From assembly GCA_019694735.1 (NCBI GenBank), contig JAIBBJ010000074.1:1-58161 (forward strand): a stretch of 58,161 bases of DNA, given 5' to 3'. Source of the stretch: Gemmatimonadaceae bacterium (GTDB lineage: Bacteria; Gemmatimonadota; Gemmatimonadetes; Gemmatimonadales; Gemmatimonadaceae). The notes under the pieces were generated by a model. The model did not search any database. It was not told where the DNA came from and saw only the letters and a program-made list of their open reading frames with translations. Position 1 is the first letter of the stretch. Each line of letters starts with the position of its first letter. Of this stretch, positions 16,168-24,765 are shown piece by piece. The position numbers were made by a program, and so were the translations under genes.

Positions 16168-17541
16168 TCAGCAGGGGGCGAAGTGGGCGCTGAAGTGCCG
16201 GAGGAACCGCGGTTCGCGCACGATGCGGTAGCCGCGGACCTCGGATGCCCGGGCGGCCACCGCCTCGAAGGTCTCGGCCACGTACTCGATGTGGCTCTGC
16301 GTGTAAACACGCCGCGGGATCGCGAGGCGCACCAGTTCCATCGCCGCCGGGACGAGCGCCCCCGCCGAGTCGTAGGTCCCGAACATCACGGAGCCGATCT
16401 CGACCGACCGGATCCCGCCGAGCGTGTACAACTCGCAGACGAGGGACTGCCCCGGATACTCCGTCACCGGGATGTGCGGGTACAGCGCCTTCGCGTCCAC
16501 GTACACGGCGTGCCCGCCGATCGGGCGCATCAGCGGGATGCCGAGCGCGTGCAGGTGTTCGCCGAGGAAGGTCGTGCTGCGCACGCGGTACTCGAGGTAA
16601 TGCGGGTCGAACACCTCCTCGAGGCCGATCGCGATCGCCTCGAGGTCGCGCCCCGAGAGGCCGCCGTAGGTGGTGAATCCCTCGGTGATGATCAGCAGGT
16701 TGGTGCATGCCTGCGCGAGCGCCTCGTCACGGAGCGCGAGGAAGCCCCCCATGTTCGCGAGCCCGTCCTTCTTGGCGCTCATCACGGCGCCGTCGGCGAG
16801 CGCGAACATCCGCTGCGCGATCTCCCGGTAGGTGAGGTCCTGCATCCCCGGCTCGCGGTGCTTGATGAACCAGCTGTTCTCCGCGATCCGGCAGCAGTCG
16901 AGGAGGAAGGGGATGCCGTGGCGCCGGCAGGCGGCCGAGACCGCGGCCGCGTTCTCGAGGCTCACCGGCTGGCCGCCGCCCGAGTTGTTCGTCACGGTCA
17001 GGATCACCGCACCGACGGCCGTGCCGTGCTGCCGCAGGAGCACCTCCAGCGCCGGCACGTCGAGGTTCCCCTTGAACGGGTGCAGCGCGTCAGGGCGACG
17101 GCCCTCGGCGATCGGGAGGTCGATCGCGGTGGCGCCCGAGAACTCGATGTTGGCGCGGGTGGTATCGAAGTGCGTGTTCGCGAGGAAGACCTTCCCGCGG
17201 CCACCGAGGTGGCCGTAAATGATGCGCTCGGCGGCGCGTCCCTGGTGGGTCGGCAGGACGTGCGCCATCCCGGTGAGGTCGCGCACGGCGCGCTCCATCC
17301 GCGTCCACGACCGGGAGCCGGCGTATGCCTCGTCGCCGCGCATCACGCCGGCCCACTGCTCGACGCTCATCGCCGACGTGCCGCTGTCGGTGAGCAGGTC
17401 GATGATCACCTGCTCGGAGTCGAGCAGGAACGGATTGTAGTGCGCCGCCGCGAGCGCCGCGACCCGCTCCGGCTCGGTGCTCAGGCGGATCGGCTCGACG
17501 CTCTTGATGCGGAAGGGCTCGATGATCGTGCGGTGGCGCAT
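16168..17541 (-). CDS. tnaA: Tryptophanase (beta-eliminating lyase)
   Basis: PLP enzyme splitting tryptophan into indole, pyruvate and ammonia. The 457 residues show the family motifs EPFRIKSVEP, NPFLLDSEQVIIDLLTDSGT, MRGDEAYAGSRS, PTHQGRAAE and the PLP lysine in MSAKKDG (Lys257). Tyrosine phenol-lyase is the close alternative. Two sites decide: TPL has Thr124 and Arg381 (VRSMERG), tryptophanase Asp137 and a hydrophobic residue (IRAVEIG). Here the residues are Asp126 (THFDTTR) and Ile in GIRSVEIG, and RHFSAH keeps the tryptophanase C-terminal His. The ATG at 17541 fits the family start; a GTG at 17616 would add 25 unrelated residues. No tnaC-like leader peptide was found. Transporter genes lie downstream. 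Confidence 0.85.
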   Translation of the reverse strand: MRHRTIIEPFRIKSVEPIRLSTEPERVAALAAAHYNPFLLDSEQVIIDLLTDSGTSAMSVEQWAGVMRGDEAYAGSRSWTRMERAVRDLTGMAHVLPTHQGRAAERIIYGHLGGRGKVFLANTHFDTTRANIEFSGATAIDLPIAEGRRPDALHPFKGNLDVPALEVLLRQHGTAVGAVILTVTNNSGGGQPVSLENAAAVSAACRRHGIPFLLDCCRIAENSWFIKHREPGMQDLTYREIAQRMFALADGAVMSAKKDGLANMGGFLALRDEALAQACTNLLIITEGFTTYGGLSGRDLEAIAIGLEEVFDPHYLEYRVRSTTFLGEHLHALGIPLMRPIGGHAVYVDAKALYPHIPVTEYPGQSLVCELYTLGGIRSVEIGSVMFGTYDSAGALVPAAMELVRLAIPRRVYTQSHIEYVAETFEAVAARASEVRGYRIVREPRFLRHFSAHFAPC

Positions 17542-17584
17542 GGCCGACACGATGCGTCCGCGCCCCGCGGCCCGGGTATCGGGA

Positions 17585-17602
17585 GACCGCCGCCCGGCGG
17601 TC
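17585..17602 (-). terminator. Hairpin downstream of mnmA
   Basis: GACCGCCG (17585-17592) pairs with CGGCGGTC (17595-17602), a nearly loopless 8-bp stem, 46 bp past the mnmA stop and before the tryptophanase start. It could end the iscS-mnmA transcript. No T tract is seen. Confidence 0.4.
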
Positions 17603-17648
17603 GGGGAATCGCCCACGACCGGGACGGCGCCGGGCGGTGACCCGCGGT

Positions 17649-18740
17649 TCAGGCCGCGCGGATGGGCAGCAGGCGGCGGCTCGCGGCGATCACGCCGCCC
17701 CCCAGCACGACATCCCCATCGTAGAACACCACCGACTGCCCCGGCGAGATCGCGGCGGCCGGATCGGCCAGCGCGACCTCGACCTCACCGCCGTCGCGTC
17801 GCACGAGGGTCCCGGGCACGGGCATCGCGCGATGGCGGATGCGGACCGCGAGCGGGGCGCCGATCGCGGGCGGCTCGGGGACGAGCCAATTCACCTCGCG
17901 TGCCACGAGCCCCCGGCCGAGCAGCGCCTCGCGCGGGCCGATGACCACCGCGCGGTCCGCCGGGCGCAGTTCGACCACGAACATCGGCTCGGCCGACCCG
18001 CCCGGGAGGCCGCGGCGCTGGCCCACGGTGAAGCGCGCGAACCCGTCGTGCGTGCCGACCACGCGACCGTCGGTCGTGACGATCGGCCCCGGCGCGAGCG
18101 CGGGCGCATCGGCGGGGAGTTCGCGCTCCAGCACCCGCACGTAGTCGCCGTCGGGGACGAAGCAGATCTCCTGGCTCTCGGGCTTCTCCGCGGTGAGCAG
18201 CCCGAGTTCCCGCGCGACCGCGCGCGTCTCGGCCTTGGTCATCCCGCCCACCGGCAGCAGCAGGCGCGCGAGGACCGGACGGTCGATGCCCCACAGGAAG
18301 TAGGTCTGGTCCTTCCCCTCGTCCACGCCGCGGTGGAGCCGACCGTCCGCGACTCGCGCGTAGTGGCCGGTGGCGATGAACGGGGCGTCGATCGCGTCGG
18401 CCTTGGCGAGCAGGTCGCGGAACTTCGTGAAGGTGTTGCAACGCACGCACGGGATCGGCGTACGCCCCGCCGCATACTCGGCGACGAAGTCCGCGACGAC
18501 GTCATGGCCGAAGCGGTCCTCGAGATTGAGCACGTAGTGCGGGATGCCGAGCGCGTGCGCGACGCGGCGCGCGTCATTCACGCTGTCGAGCGAGCAGCAC
18601 GGGCGGTCGGGGATCTCGCCGCCGTCGTGGAAGAGCTTCATCGTCGCGCCGACGACGTCGTAGCCGGCGCGCACGAGCAAGGCGGCGGCGACCGAGGAGT
18701 CGACGCCGCCCGACATCGCGACGAGCACCCGCTGGGTCAC
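17649..18740 (-). CDS. mnmA: tRNA-specific 2-thiouridylase MnmA
   Basis: Makes 2-thiouridine at the wobble base U34 of Lys, Glu and Gln tRNAs, using persulfide sulfur that originates from a cysteine desulfurase. The 363-residue protein has the PP-loop ATPase motif AMSGGVDSSVAAALL (about residues 8-22), the catalytic cysteine pair in TPIPCVRCN and SQEICFVPDGDY, the substrate loop FIATGHYARV, and the C-terminal domain with FTVGQRRGLPGG and a final beta barrel (SPGQSVVFYDGDVVLGGG). The GTG start at 18740 shares GTGA with the stop of iscS, so the sulfur donor and the thiolase are translationally coupled. A longer reading frame upstream in this phase has no start fitting the family. Confidence 0.95.
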   Translation of the reverse strand: MTQRVLVAMSGGVDSSVAAALLVRAGYDVVGATMKLFHDGGEIPDRPCCSLDSVNDARRVAHALGIPHYVLNLEDRFGHDVVADFVAEYAAGRTPIPCVRCNTFTKFRDLLAKADAIDAPFIATGHYARVADGRLHRGVDEGKDQTYFLWGIDRPVLARLLLPVGGMTKAETRAVARELGLLTAEKPESQEICFVPDGDYVRVLERELPADAPALAPGPIVTTDGRVVGTHDGFARFTVGQRRGLPGGSAEPMFVVELRPADRAVVIGPREALLGRGLVAREVNWLVPEPPAIGAPLAVRIRHRAMPVPGTLVRRDGGEVEVALADPAAAISPGQSVVFYDGDVVLGGGVIAASRRLLPIRAA

Positions 18741-19900
18741 GCGGCCCCGACGTGCCCGCGCGCCCGCTGGATGAGGGCGGGGAAGAGCTCCGAGACGCGC
18801 GCGATGTCGTCCGCGGTCGTGAGCGCGCCCAGCGAGAGGCGGATCGCCGCCGAGGCGAGGTCGGCGCGGACGCCCATCGCGGAGAGGACGTGCGACGGCG
18901 TGATGCTCCCGCTCTGGCAGGCCGAGCCCGCCGAGGCGGCGACGCCCTGCAGGTCGAGGGCCATCAGCAGCGACTCGGAGTCCGTGCCGGGGACGGAGAC
19001 GGAGAGGATGTGCGGCGCGCGCGGGGCGCCGCGGCCGTGCACGACGGCGTCGGGGATGCGCGCGAGGATCGCCGCCTCCAGGGCGTCGCGCAGCGGCTCG
19101 AGTGCGCGCCAATGGGCCTCGCGCTCGGCGATCGCCCGCTCCATCGCGGTGGCGAGGCCGATCGCGTAGGGCACGTTCTCCGTGCCGGGGCGGCGGCCGC
19201 GGTCCTGCGAGCCGCCGAAGAAGAGCGGCTCGAGCGGCGTGCCGCGCCGGATGTAGAAGGCGCCGATGCCCTTCGGGGCGCCGAGCTTGTGCCCGCTGAC
19301 CGACGCGAAGTCGAAGGGGATGGTGCGCGCATCCACGGCCACCTTGCCGAAGGCCTGCACGGCGTCGGTGTGGAAAATGCCGCCCGCGGCCTTCGTCATC
19401 GTCGCGAGCTCGGCGATCGGCTGGACGACGCCGGTCTCGTTGTTCACCCACATGACCGACGTCAGGGCGACATCTCCGTCGATCGTACGGCGGGCCGCCT
19501 CGAGGTCCACCGTCCCGTCAGGACGGATCGGGAGCATCCGCTCCTCGGCGCCCTCCTTCTGCGCCTGATGCACGGCCTGGAGCACCGCCTTGTGCTCGAT
19601 CGGCGTCGAGACGACCGCCGCGCGTCCCCGCGCCTTGAGCACCCGCCAGCCGCCGAGCACGGCGAGGTTGTCGGCCTCCGTCCCGCCGGAGGTGAAGCAG
19701 ACCTCGTCGGCGGAGGCGCCGAGGCAGCGGGCGACGCGCTCGCGGGCCTCGTCGAGCGCGGCGCGGGCCTCACGCCCCCACCGGTGCGTGGAGGACGGGT
19801 TCCCGAACCTCGTATCGAAGTACGGGGCCATCGCCTCCAGAACCTCCCGGCGGACCGGAGTCGTGGCGGCGTGGTCGAGGTAGATCGGGGACGGCGACAT
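18737..19900 (-). CDS. iscS: Cysteine desulfurase, IscS/NifS type
   Basis: PLP enzyme removing sulfur from cysteine as a persulfide for tRNA thiolation and probably Fe-S cluster assembly. The 387 residues begin YLDHAATTPVRREVLEAM and include FTSGGTEADNLAVLG, IEHKAVLQAV, VMWVNNETG, HTDAVQAFGK, the PLP lysine in SVSGHKLGAPKG (Lys205), and the catalytic loop SAGSACQSGSITPSHVL (Cys at about 328), of the short-loop group I type. It is the first gene of a two-gene unit with mnmA. No iscU/iscA is adjacent, so a dedicated role in tRNA thiolation is likely. A TATATT element six bases before the ATG suggests a leaderless transcript. Confidence 0.94.
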   Translation of the reverse strand: MSPSPIYLDHAATTPVRREVLEAMAPYFDTRFGNPSSTHRWGREARAALDEARERVARCLGASADEVCFTSGGTEADNLAVLGGWRVLKARGRAAVVSTPIEHKAVLQAVHQAQKEGAEERMLPIRPDGTVDLEAARRTIDGDVALTSVMWVNNETGVVQPIAELATMTKAAGGIFHTDAVQAFGKVAVDARTIPFDFASVSGHKLGAPKGIGAFYIRRGTPLEPLFFGGSQDRGRRPGTENVPYAIGLATAMERAIAEREAHWRALEPLRDALEAAILARIPDAVVHGRGAPRAPHILSVSVPGTDSESLLMALDLQGVAASAGSACQSGSITPSHVLSAMGVRADLASAAIRLSLGALTTADDIARVSELFPALIQRARGHVGAA

Positions 19901-19906
19901 ACCGGA

Positions 19907-19912
19907 AATATA
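19907..19912 (-). promoter_or_regulatory. -10 element for a leaderless iscS-mnmA transcript
   Basis: TATATT (five of six to TATAAT) lies six bases upstream of the iscS ATG on the minus strand, and no Shine-Dalgarno sequence is present. Confidence 0.6.
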
Positions 19913-19993
19913 GAGGAACCCCTGACACGCCGAGGACGCCGGGACGCCCCTCCGAGGGCGGTGTAGGGGGGAGTCTATCGTGCCTTGCGGGGC

Positions 19994-20776
19994 TCAGGGC
20001 GGCGCGGGCGGTACCCGGCCGCACGGGCGCCCGCCAGCAGGACGCGCGCCGGCCCGCTGCGCGTCCGGCTCGGGCAGGTACTGCCCGCGTGCGGTGTTGC
20101 CGTAGAACGACGAGCCCGGGCAGTGATAGACCTTCGAGGCGGGATTCACCCACACGCGCACGGCGGTCGTGTCGGGCGGATCCGCTCCGATCTCGGCCCG
20201 CAACAGGTCGCTGCGCGTCAGCACCGGTACGAGCCGCAGGACCGGATGGAGCTCAAGGCCGTTCGGCGCGGCCCCGACGACCCCGTGCTCCTCATCCCAG
20301 AAGGCGATGCCCTCGACCTCGAGCTCCAGGCCGTCGGGCAGCCGCGACACGATGCGCGCCGCCTCGGCGAAGTCGGAGGCGTGGCGGCTGCGGACGGCGC
20401 AGGCGGAGTCCGGGAGCTCGGCCACCAGCCGCGCGGCGGGGTGCGCCGGGTCGGCGAGGAGCAGGTGCAGGTCCCCGTCCGCCTGGGTGCGCCGCTCCAC
20501 CAGCACGGCGCGCACGCGGAAGCGGCGTCGTTCGAGCGGCAGCCGCGCGAGATCCGGTGCCGGCCCCTCGGGCGGGGGAAGACCGACGAGCGCCGCGACC
20601 GTCGTGATCTCGGCCGTGCCCGCCACCTGCGCCGCGTCGCCGTCGGTCAGTGTCTTCACCGCCCACCGACGGCTGCCGCAGGCCTGCGCGTGCAGTCGGG
20701 CCGCCGCGGCGTCCGCGGCGAGCAACGCCAGGACGGCCAGCAACGCACGACCGGTCCGTGCCGCGCCCTCACCCAT
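19994..20776 (-). CDS. Secreted protein of unknown function with a C-terminal YHCPG-type domain
   Basis: 260-residue exported protein. Residues 1-31 form a signal peptide (RALLAVLALLAADAAAARLHAQA). The middle part (about 45-200) is mixed beta/alpha without a family I recognise. The end is distinctive: VRVWVNPASKVYHCPGSSFYG followed by GQYLPEPDAQRAGARPAGGRPC, resembling the short domain with a WVN...VYHCP...YG...G.Y..E.EA...GY.PA pattern found in many secreted and nuclease-related proteins. Two cysteines in this domain may pair or bind metal. The ATG at 20776 is preceded by GGGAGGTGGGG on the minus strand, a ribosome-binding site. It lies downstream of the Lrp-type regulator in the same direction, 41 bp apart, so co-transcription is possible. 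Confidence 0.75.
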   Translation of the reverse strand: MGEGAARTGRALLAVLALLAADAAAARLHAQACGSRRWAVKTLTDGDAAQVAGTAEITTVAALVGLPPPEGPAPDLARLPLERRRFRVRAVLVERRTQADGDLHLLLADPAHPAARLVAELPDSACAVRSRHASDFAEAARIVSRLPDGLELEVEGIAFWDEEHGVVGAAPNGLELHPVLRLVPVLTRSDLLRAEIGADPPDTTAVRVWVNPASKVYHCPGSSFYGNTARGQYLPEPDAQRAGARPAGGRPCGRVPPAPP

Positions 20777-20817
20777 GCCCCACCTCCCGACCGCCGGGGA
20801 CCGGCGGCGCGCCCGCC

Positions 20818-21396
20818 TCAGGGCGTGTGCGGGTCCGCGACCGGGCCGTGGTGGGCATGATGCCCGTTCGCGTGCCCGTTGCCCACCATCGCGGGCGCGC
20901 TGAAGTGCGCGTGGGCCTGCGCGCGCTCGCATTCGCCGATCGGGACCGCCGTGGTCTCCTTGCGCGTCATCAGCACGATGCTCGTCCGCGACTCGGTGAC
21001 CTTGCAGGTGTCGCGCAGCTCGCCGGTGATGATGTGCTCGAGCTCGGCGACGCTCGCGCAACGCACCTTGAGCAGGTAGTCCATCTCGCCGGTGACGTGG
21101 TGGCACTCCTGCAGCCACGGGAAGGCGTCCACGCGGGTGAGGAAGCGTTCCCGGCGCGCCGGATCCGAGAAGCGGATCAGCACGAACGCCAGCAGCGAGG
21201 CGTCGACGGCGACGGGGTCGATCCGGGCGGCGTAGCCCTGGATGACCCCCTCGCGCTCGAGACGCCGCACGCGCTGCGCGAGGGCGGCAGGGGACAGGTC
21301 GGTGAGTTCGCCGAGGGCGGCCCAGGTGGCGCGGCCATCATGCATGAGCCGCTCGATGATCGTCCGGTCGGTCGCGTCCAGGGTGCGGGTCTGCAT
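20818..21396 (-). CDS. Lrp/AsnC family transcriptional regulator with a His-rich tail
   Basis: 192-residue leucine-responsive-type regulator. The N-terminal winged helix (DATDRTIIERLMHDGRATWAALGELTDLSPAALAQRVRRLEREG split over about residues 6-50) and the VIQGYAARIDP hinge precede a C-terminal RAM effector-binding domain (SLLAFVLIRFS, ECHHVTGEMDYLLKVRCASVAELEHII, VTESRTSIVLMTRKET). The last 35 residues are an unusual His/Gly/Ala-rich extension with NGHANGHHAHHGP, which may bind metal. It is divergent from the M1 aminopeptidase gene with 108 bp between the starts, and so may control that gene or itself. No clear ribosome-binding site precedes the ATG at 21396. Confidence 0.92.
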   Translation of the reverse strand: MQTRTLDATDRTIIERLMHDGRATWAALGELTDLSPAALAQRVRRLEREGVIQGYAARIDPVAVDASLLAFVLIRFSDPARRERFLTRVDAFPWLQECHHVTGEMDYLLKVRCASVAELEHIITGELRDTCKVTESRTSIVLMTRKETTAVPIGECERAQAHAHFSAPAMVGNGHANGHHAHHGPVADPHTP

Positions 21397-21491
21397 CGCG
21401 GGTGGGGGCGGATCAGCGAGGTGGGGGGTACCGTGCCTCCCAACATACGGCATCGGCTCCCGGGACGCTGGTGGGGTCCGGTCGGCACCCG

Positions 21492-21497
21492 TACGTT
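21492..21497 (+). promoter_or_regulatory. -10 element for a leaderless M1 peptidase transcript
   Basis: TACGTT lies seven bases before the ATG at 21505 with no ribosome-binding site in between. It is in the 108-bp gap shared with the divergent Lrp-type gene. Confidence 0.45.
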
Positions 21498-21504
21498 CCC
21501 CGGC

Positions 21505-24174
21505 ATGCCCTCGTTCCGCCCCGCGCCGCAGACCCGGTGCGCCCGCCCGGTCGCCGGGCCCGTTCGCCCGGCGCTCGCGGTCCTGCTCTGGGCGGTCCTC
21601 GGCTGCCACCCGTCGGGCGGTGGGCGCGAGCCGGGCCCGGGGGTCGCACGTGCGCTCGCCGACGCGCGGGCGCGCACGGTCAGCGGGGTGGCCTACGATG
21701 TGACGCTCGACCTGCCCGCGACCCGCGCCGCGCCGGTGACGGGTCGCGTGGCCATCTCGTTCGACTGGGCGGCGGCGGGCGAGGATCTGGTCCTCGACTT
21801 CCGCGCGCCGGCGGACCTCGTGGGCGCGGTCACGGTGGACGGCGACACGGTCGTGCCGCGTCTCGTGCCCGACCACATCATCGTGCCGGCGCGTGCCCTT
21901 GCGGCCGGCCACCGCACCGTCACCATCGGCTTCACGAGCACCGACGCGGCGCTCAACCGGCAGGACGACTTCCTGTACGCGCTGTTCGTGCCGGACCGTG
22001 CCTCGACGGCGCTGCCTGTCTTCGAGCAGCCGGACCTCAAGGCGCGCGTGTCGCTCGCGCTGACCATCCCGGCGGCGTGGGACGCGGTCGCGAACGGGGC
22101 GCTCGTCTCGCGCGACTCGTCGGCCGGGGACGGGCGGCACCGCCTGCGGTTCGCCGAGACGGCACCGATCAGCACCTACCTCATCACCTTCGCTGCGGGG
22201 CGCCTGCAGCGGCTGACCGCCGAACGCGGCGGGCGCACGTTCACGATGTTCCATCGCGAGACCGACGCACGGCGGGTGGCGCGGAACGCCGATGCGATCT
22301 TCGATCTCCACGCGCAGGCGATCGCGTGGCTCGAACGGTACACGGGCATCCCGTACCCGTTCGCGAAGTACGATCTCGTCGCGGTACCGGCGTTCCAGTT
22401 CGGCGGCATGGAGCATCCCGGGGCGGTGTTCTACCGCGCGGATGCGCTGTTCCTCGAGGAGGCCCCATCCCGGCCGCAGGAACTCGGCCGCGCGAGCCTC
22501 ATCGCGCACGAGACGGCGCACATGTGGTTCGGCGACCTCGTGACGATGCGCTGGTTCGACGATGTGTGGATGAAGGAGGTCTTCGCGAACTTCATGGCGG
22601 CCCGGATCACGCGGCCCGCCTTCCCCGATGTCGACCACGCGCTGCGCTTCTTCCGGGACCACCACGCGACCGCGTACGGCGTGGACCGGACGGCCGGTGC
22701 GAATCCGATCCGGCAGGACCTCGCGAACCTGCGCGACGCCGGGTCGCTGTATGGCGCGATCATCTACCAGAAGGCGCCGGTCGTGATGCAGCAGCTGGAG
22801 ACGGCCGTCGGCGACTCCGTCTTCCGCGATGGCCTGCGGGCCTACCTCGGCGCCCATCGGTTCGGCAACGCCTCGTGGCCGGACCTCGTCGCGGCGCTCG
22901 ATTCGATCGCGCCGCTGGATGTGGCCGCCTGGAGCCGCACGTGGGTGGAGCAGCCTGGTCGCCCGACGGTCACCGTACGCTGGGACGGGGGGCGCGTACT
23001 GCTGCAGCAGACCGACGAGTGGGATGCGTTGCAGGCGGCGTCCGCGGGCTCCCCCGGGCGCGCCGGCGCGCCGGCGACGCGCGCGCTGCGGTGGCCGCAG
23101 GAGCGGATCGACGTCCTCCTCGCCTGGGGCGCGACGACGCGCGTGGTCCACGCGCGCCTGCTCGCGGACTCGGCGTCCGTCGCCGTCGAGGACGCCCCGC
23201 CCGGCGCACCCGACCTCATCCTCGCCGGCGTCGACGGCCAGAGTTACGGGCGCTTCCCGCTCGACGACGCCTCCCGTGCGACGCTGCTCGCCCGCGCGGC
23301 GGCGCTCACGCCGGCCCTGCACCGCGCCGTGGCGTGGCAGACGCTGCACGAGGAGATGCTCGACGGCCGGCTCCCGGCCCGCGCACTGCTCGAGGCCGCG
23401 CTCGCCGCGCTGCCCGGTGAGCCCGACGAGCTCGTCGCGACGCAGCTCGCAGGGCTGGTGCGCGGCACCTATTGGCGCTGGCTTCCGGACGCGACCCGGC
23501 GCGCCGTCGCGCCGCACGTCGAGCGCGGCCTCTGGCGTGCGCTCGATGGTGCCCCCACGCCGGGCCGCAAGGGCGCGCTGTTCGGCACCATCGTGAGCGT
23601 CACGATCACGCCGGACGGGATCGCGCGACTCGAGCGGATCTGGCGTCGGCAGGAGGTCCCGCGCGGATTCCCAGTCACCGAGGCGATGATGCAGGCGATC
23701 GCGGAAGGACTCGCGATCCGAGGCGTCCCGGACGCGGAGGCGATCCTCGACGAGCAGGCGCGGCGGCTCACGAACCCGGACCGCCAGGCGCGGCTGGCCT
23801 TCCTCCGCCCGGCGCTCTCGGCCGACCCGGCGCGCCGCGACTCGCTCTTCCGCAGCTTCGCGCACCTCGAGGGGCGCCGGCGCGAGAGCTGGGTGCTCGA
23901 CGCGGTGGGCGCACTGCAGCATCCGTTGCGCGCCGAGGCCGCCATCGGTCGGCTCGAGCCGAGCCTCGCGCTCGCGGAGGAGATCCAGCGGACGGGCGAC
24001 ATCTTCTTCCCGCTCAACTGGCTGAACGCGGCCCTCGGAGGCTACGCGTCCCCGGCCGCCGACTCGATCGTGCGCCGCTTCGTGCAGGCGCATCCGGACA
24101 TGGACCCGCGCGTGCGCGGGAAGCTGTTGCAGGCATCCGACGAGCTCCGACGCGCGTCGGCGGCCCGGCGCTGA
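21505..24174 (+). CDS. M1 family aminopeptidase lipoprotein
   Basis: 889-residue exported zinc aminopeptidase. The N-terminus has a lipoprotein signal ending LLWAVLGC, so the mature protein starts at a lipidated Cys. A beta-rich N-terminal domain is followed by the M1 exopeptidase motif as GGMEHPG (normally GAMEN), the zinc site HETAH (His335, Glu336, His339) and the third ligand Glu358 in WMKEVFANF, with the right 18-residue spacing. A later YGAIIYQKAPVVMQQLE holds the transition-state Tyr region. The long C-terminal part (about 500-889) is helical, like the ERAP/PepN C-terminal domain. The change of GAMEN to GGMEH is seen in related bacterial proteins. Probably releases amino acids from peptides at the envelope. 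It is the first gene right of the divergent Lrp regulator. Confidence 0.92.
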   Translation: MPSFRPAPQTRCARPVAGPVRPALAVLLWAVLGCHPSGGGREPGPGVARALADARARTVSGVAYDVTLDLPATRAAPVTGRVAISFDWAAAGEDLVLDFRAPADLVGAVTVDGDTVVPRLVPDHIIVPARALAAGHRTVTIGFTSTDAALNRQDDFLYALFVPDRASTALPVFEQPDLKARVSLALTIPAAWDAVANGALVSRDSSAGDGRHRLRFAETAPISTYLITFAAGRLQRLTAERGGRTFTMFHRETDARRVARNADAIFDLHAQAIAWLERYTGIPYPFAKYDLVAVPAFQFGGMEHPGAVFYRADALFLEEAPSRPQELGRASLIAHETAHMWFGDLVTMRWFDDVWMKEVFANFMAARITRPAFPDVDHALRFFRDHHATAYGVDRTAGANPIRQDLANLRDAGSLYGAIIYQKAPVVMQQLETAVGDSVFRDGLRAYLGAHRFGNASWPDLVAALDSIAPLDVAAWSRTWVEQPGRPTVTVRWDGGRVLLQQTDEWDALQAASAGSPGRAGAPATRALRWPQERIDVLLAWGATTRVVHARLLADSASVAVEDAPPGAPDLILAGVDGQSYGRFPLDDASRATLLARAAALTPALHRAVAWQTLHEEMLDGRLPARALLEAALAALPGEPDELVATQLAGLVRGTYWRWLPDATRRAVAPHVERGLWRALDGAPTPGRKGALFGTIVSVTITPDGIARLERIWRRQEVPRGFPVTEAMMQAIAEGLAIRGVPDAEAILDEQARRLTNPDRQARLAFLRPALSADPARRDSLFRSFAHLEGRRRESWVLDAVGALQHPLRAEAAIGRLEPSLALAEEIQRTGDIFFPLNWLNAALGGYASPAADSIVRRFVQAHPDMDPRVRGKLLQASDELRRASAARR

Positions 24175-24191
24175 GCCCCGACGGCGAACGG

Positions 24192-24704
24192 CTACGCCGC
24201 GGGGAAGCGCGGGTTCGCGGTCATCTCCGAGAGGAAGCCGGGGTGTCGCCGCAGCATCACCGTGCCCGCGGCGAGGACGGCGAGCGCGTTGGCCGTGATG
24301 ATGGACCACCACGGGAGTACGGCACGCAGCCCCGTCGTCCACGCGCCGACGAGCCCGATGGTGCCGGCGAAGCCGGCGACGATGAACAGCAGCGCCACCT
24401 GCGCCTGCATCGGGCGGAGCTCGGCCTCGAAGACCAGCCGGCAGACGAGCATGCCGATCGCGAGCGAGGCTCCGAGATGCACGAGGCTGTAGGTGAGCAC
24501 GCCGCCCCAGGCGATCGCCACGGGGGCGTCGGCCGGCGGGACGGCGACGGTCCCGCGGGTGAACGCCAGGCCGAGCGCATTGACGGTGTGGAGCGCCGCG
24601 CGCCCGCCGAGCAGGTCGAGCGCCGCGTAGAACACCGCGACGGTCGCGAAGGCGACGAGCCCGACGACGGTCCCTTCGGGGATCCAGCGGGAGCGGGTGG
24701 GCAT
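24192..24704 (-). CDS. Four-helix integral membrane protein of unknown function
   Basis: 170-residue protein with four hydrophobic segments: TVVGLVAFATVAVFYAALDLL, AIAWGGVLTYSLVHLGASLAIGML, VALLFIVAGFAGTIGLVGAW and IITANALAVLAAGTVML. Charged or polar loops lie between them. It resembles small membrane proteins linked to respiratory or redox loci, but I cannot place it in a named family. The ATG at 24704 is preceded by GGAGGT on the minus strand, a strong ribosome-binding site. It converges on the M1 peptidase gene with only 17 bp between the stops. A large perfect palindrome lies 62 bp upstream of its start. Confidence 0.72.
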   Translation of the reverse strand: MPTRSRWIPEGTVVGLVAFATVAVFYAALDLLGGRAALHTVNALGLAFTRGTVAVPPADAPVAIAWGGVLTYSLVHLGASLAIGMLVCRLVFEAELRPMQAQVALLFIVAGFAGTIGLVGAWTTGLRAVLPWWSIITANALAVLAAGTVMLRRHPGFLSEMTANPRFPAA

Positions 24705-24765
24705 GGTGCACCTCCGGGCACGGGTCCGCATCCCACGCTGGGGGCGGGACCGCGGCCGCACATCG

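Noticed and set aside
14518-17640. A 1040-residue plus-strand open frame
   Set aside because: It is the antisense of the symporter, tryptophanase and permease genes; it is His/Arg/Glu/Asp-rich without any domain.
17542-17648. A TnaC-like leader peptide before tryptophanase
   Set aside because: I found no short open frame with a Trp codon and no boxA-like signal on the minus strand in this gap.
20818-24711. A very long minus-strand open frame running through the M1 peptidase gene
   Set aside because: Only its C-terminal part (20818-21396) has domain signatures (Lrp/AsnC). The rest is Arg/Gly/Ala/Pro-rich antisense of the M1 gene, as expected from codon bias at high GC.
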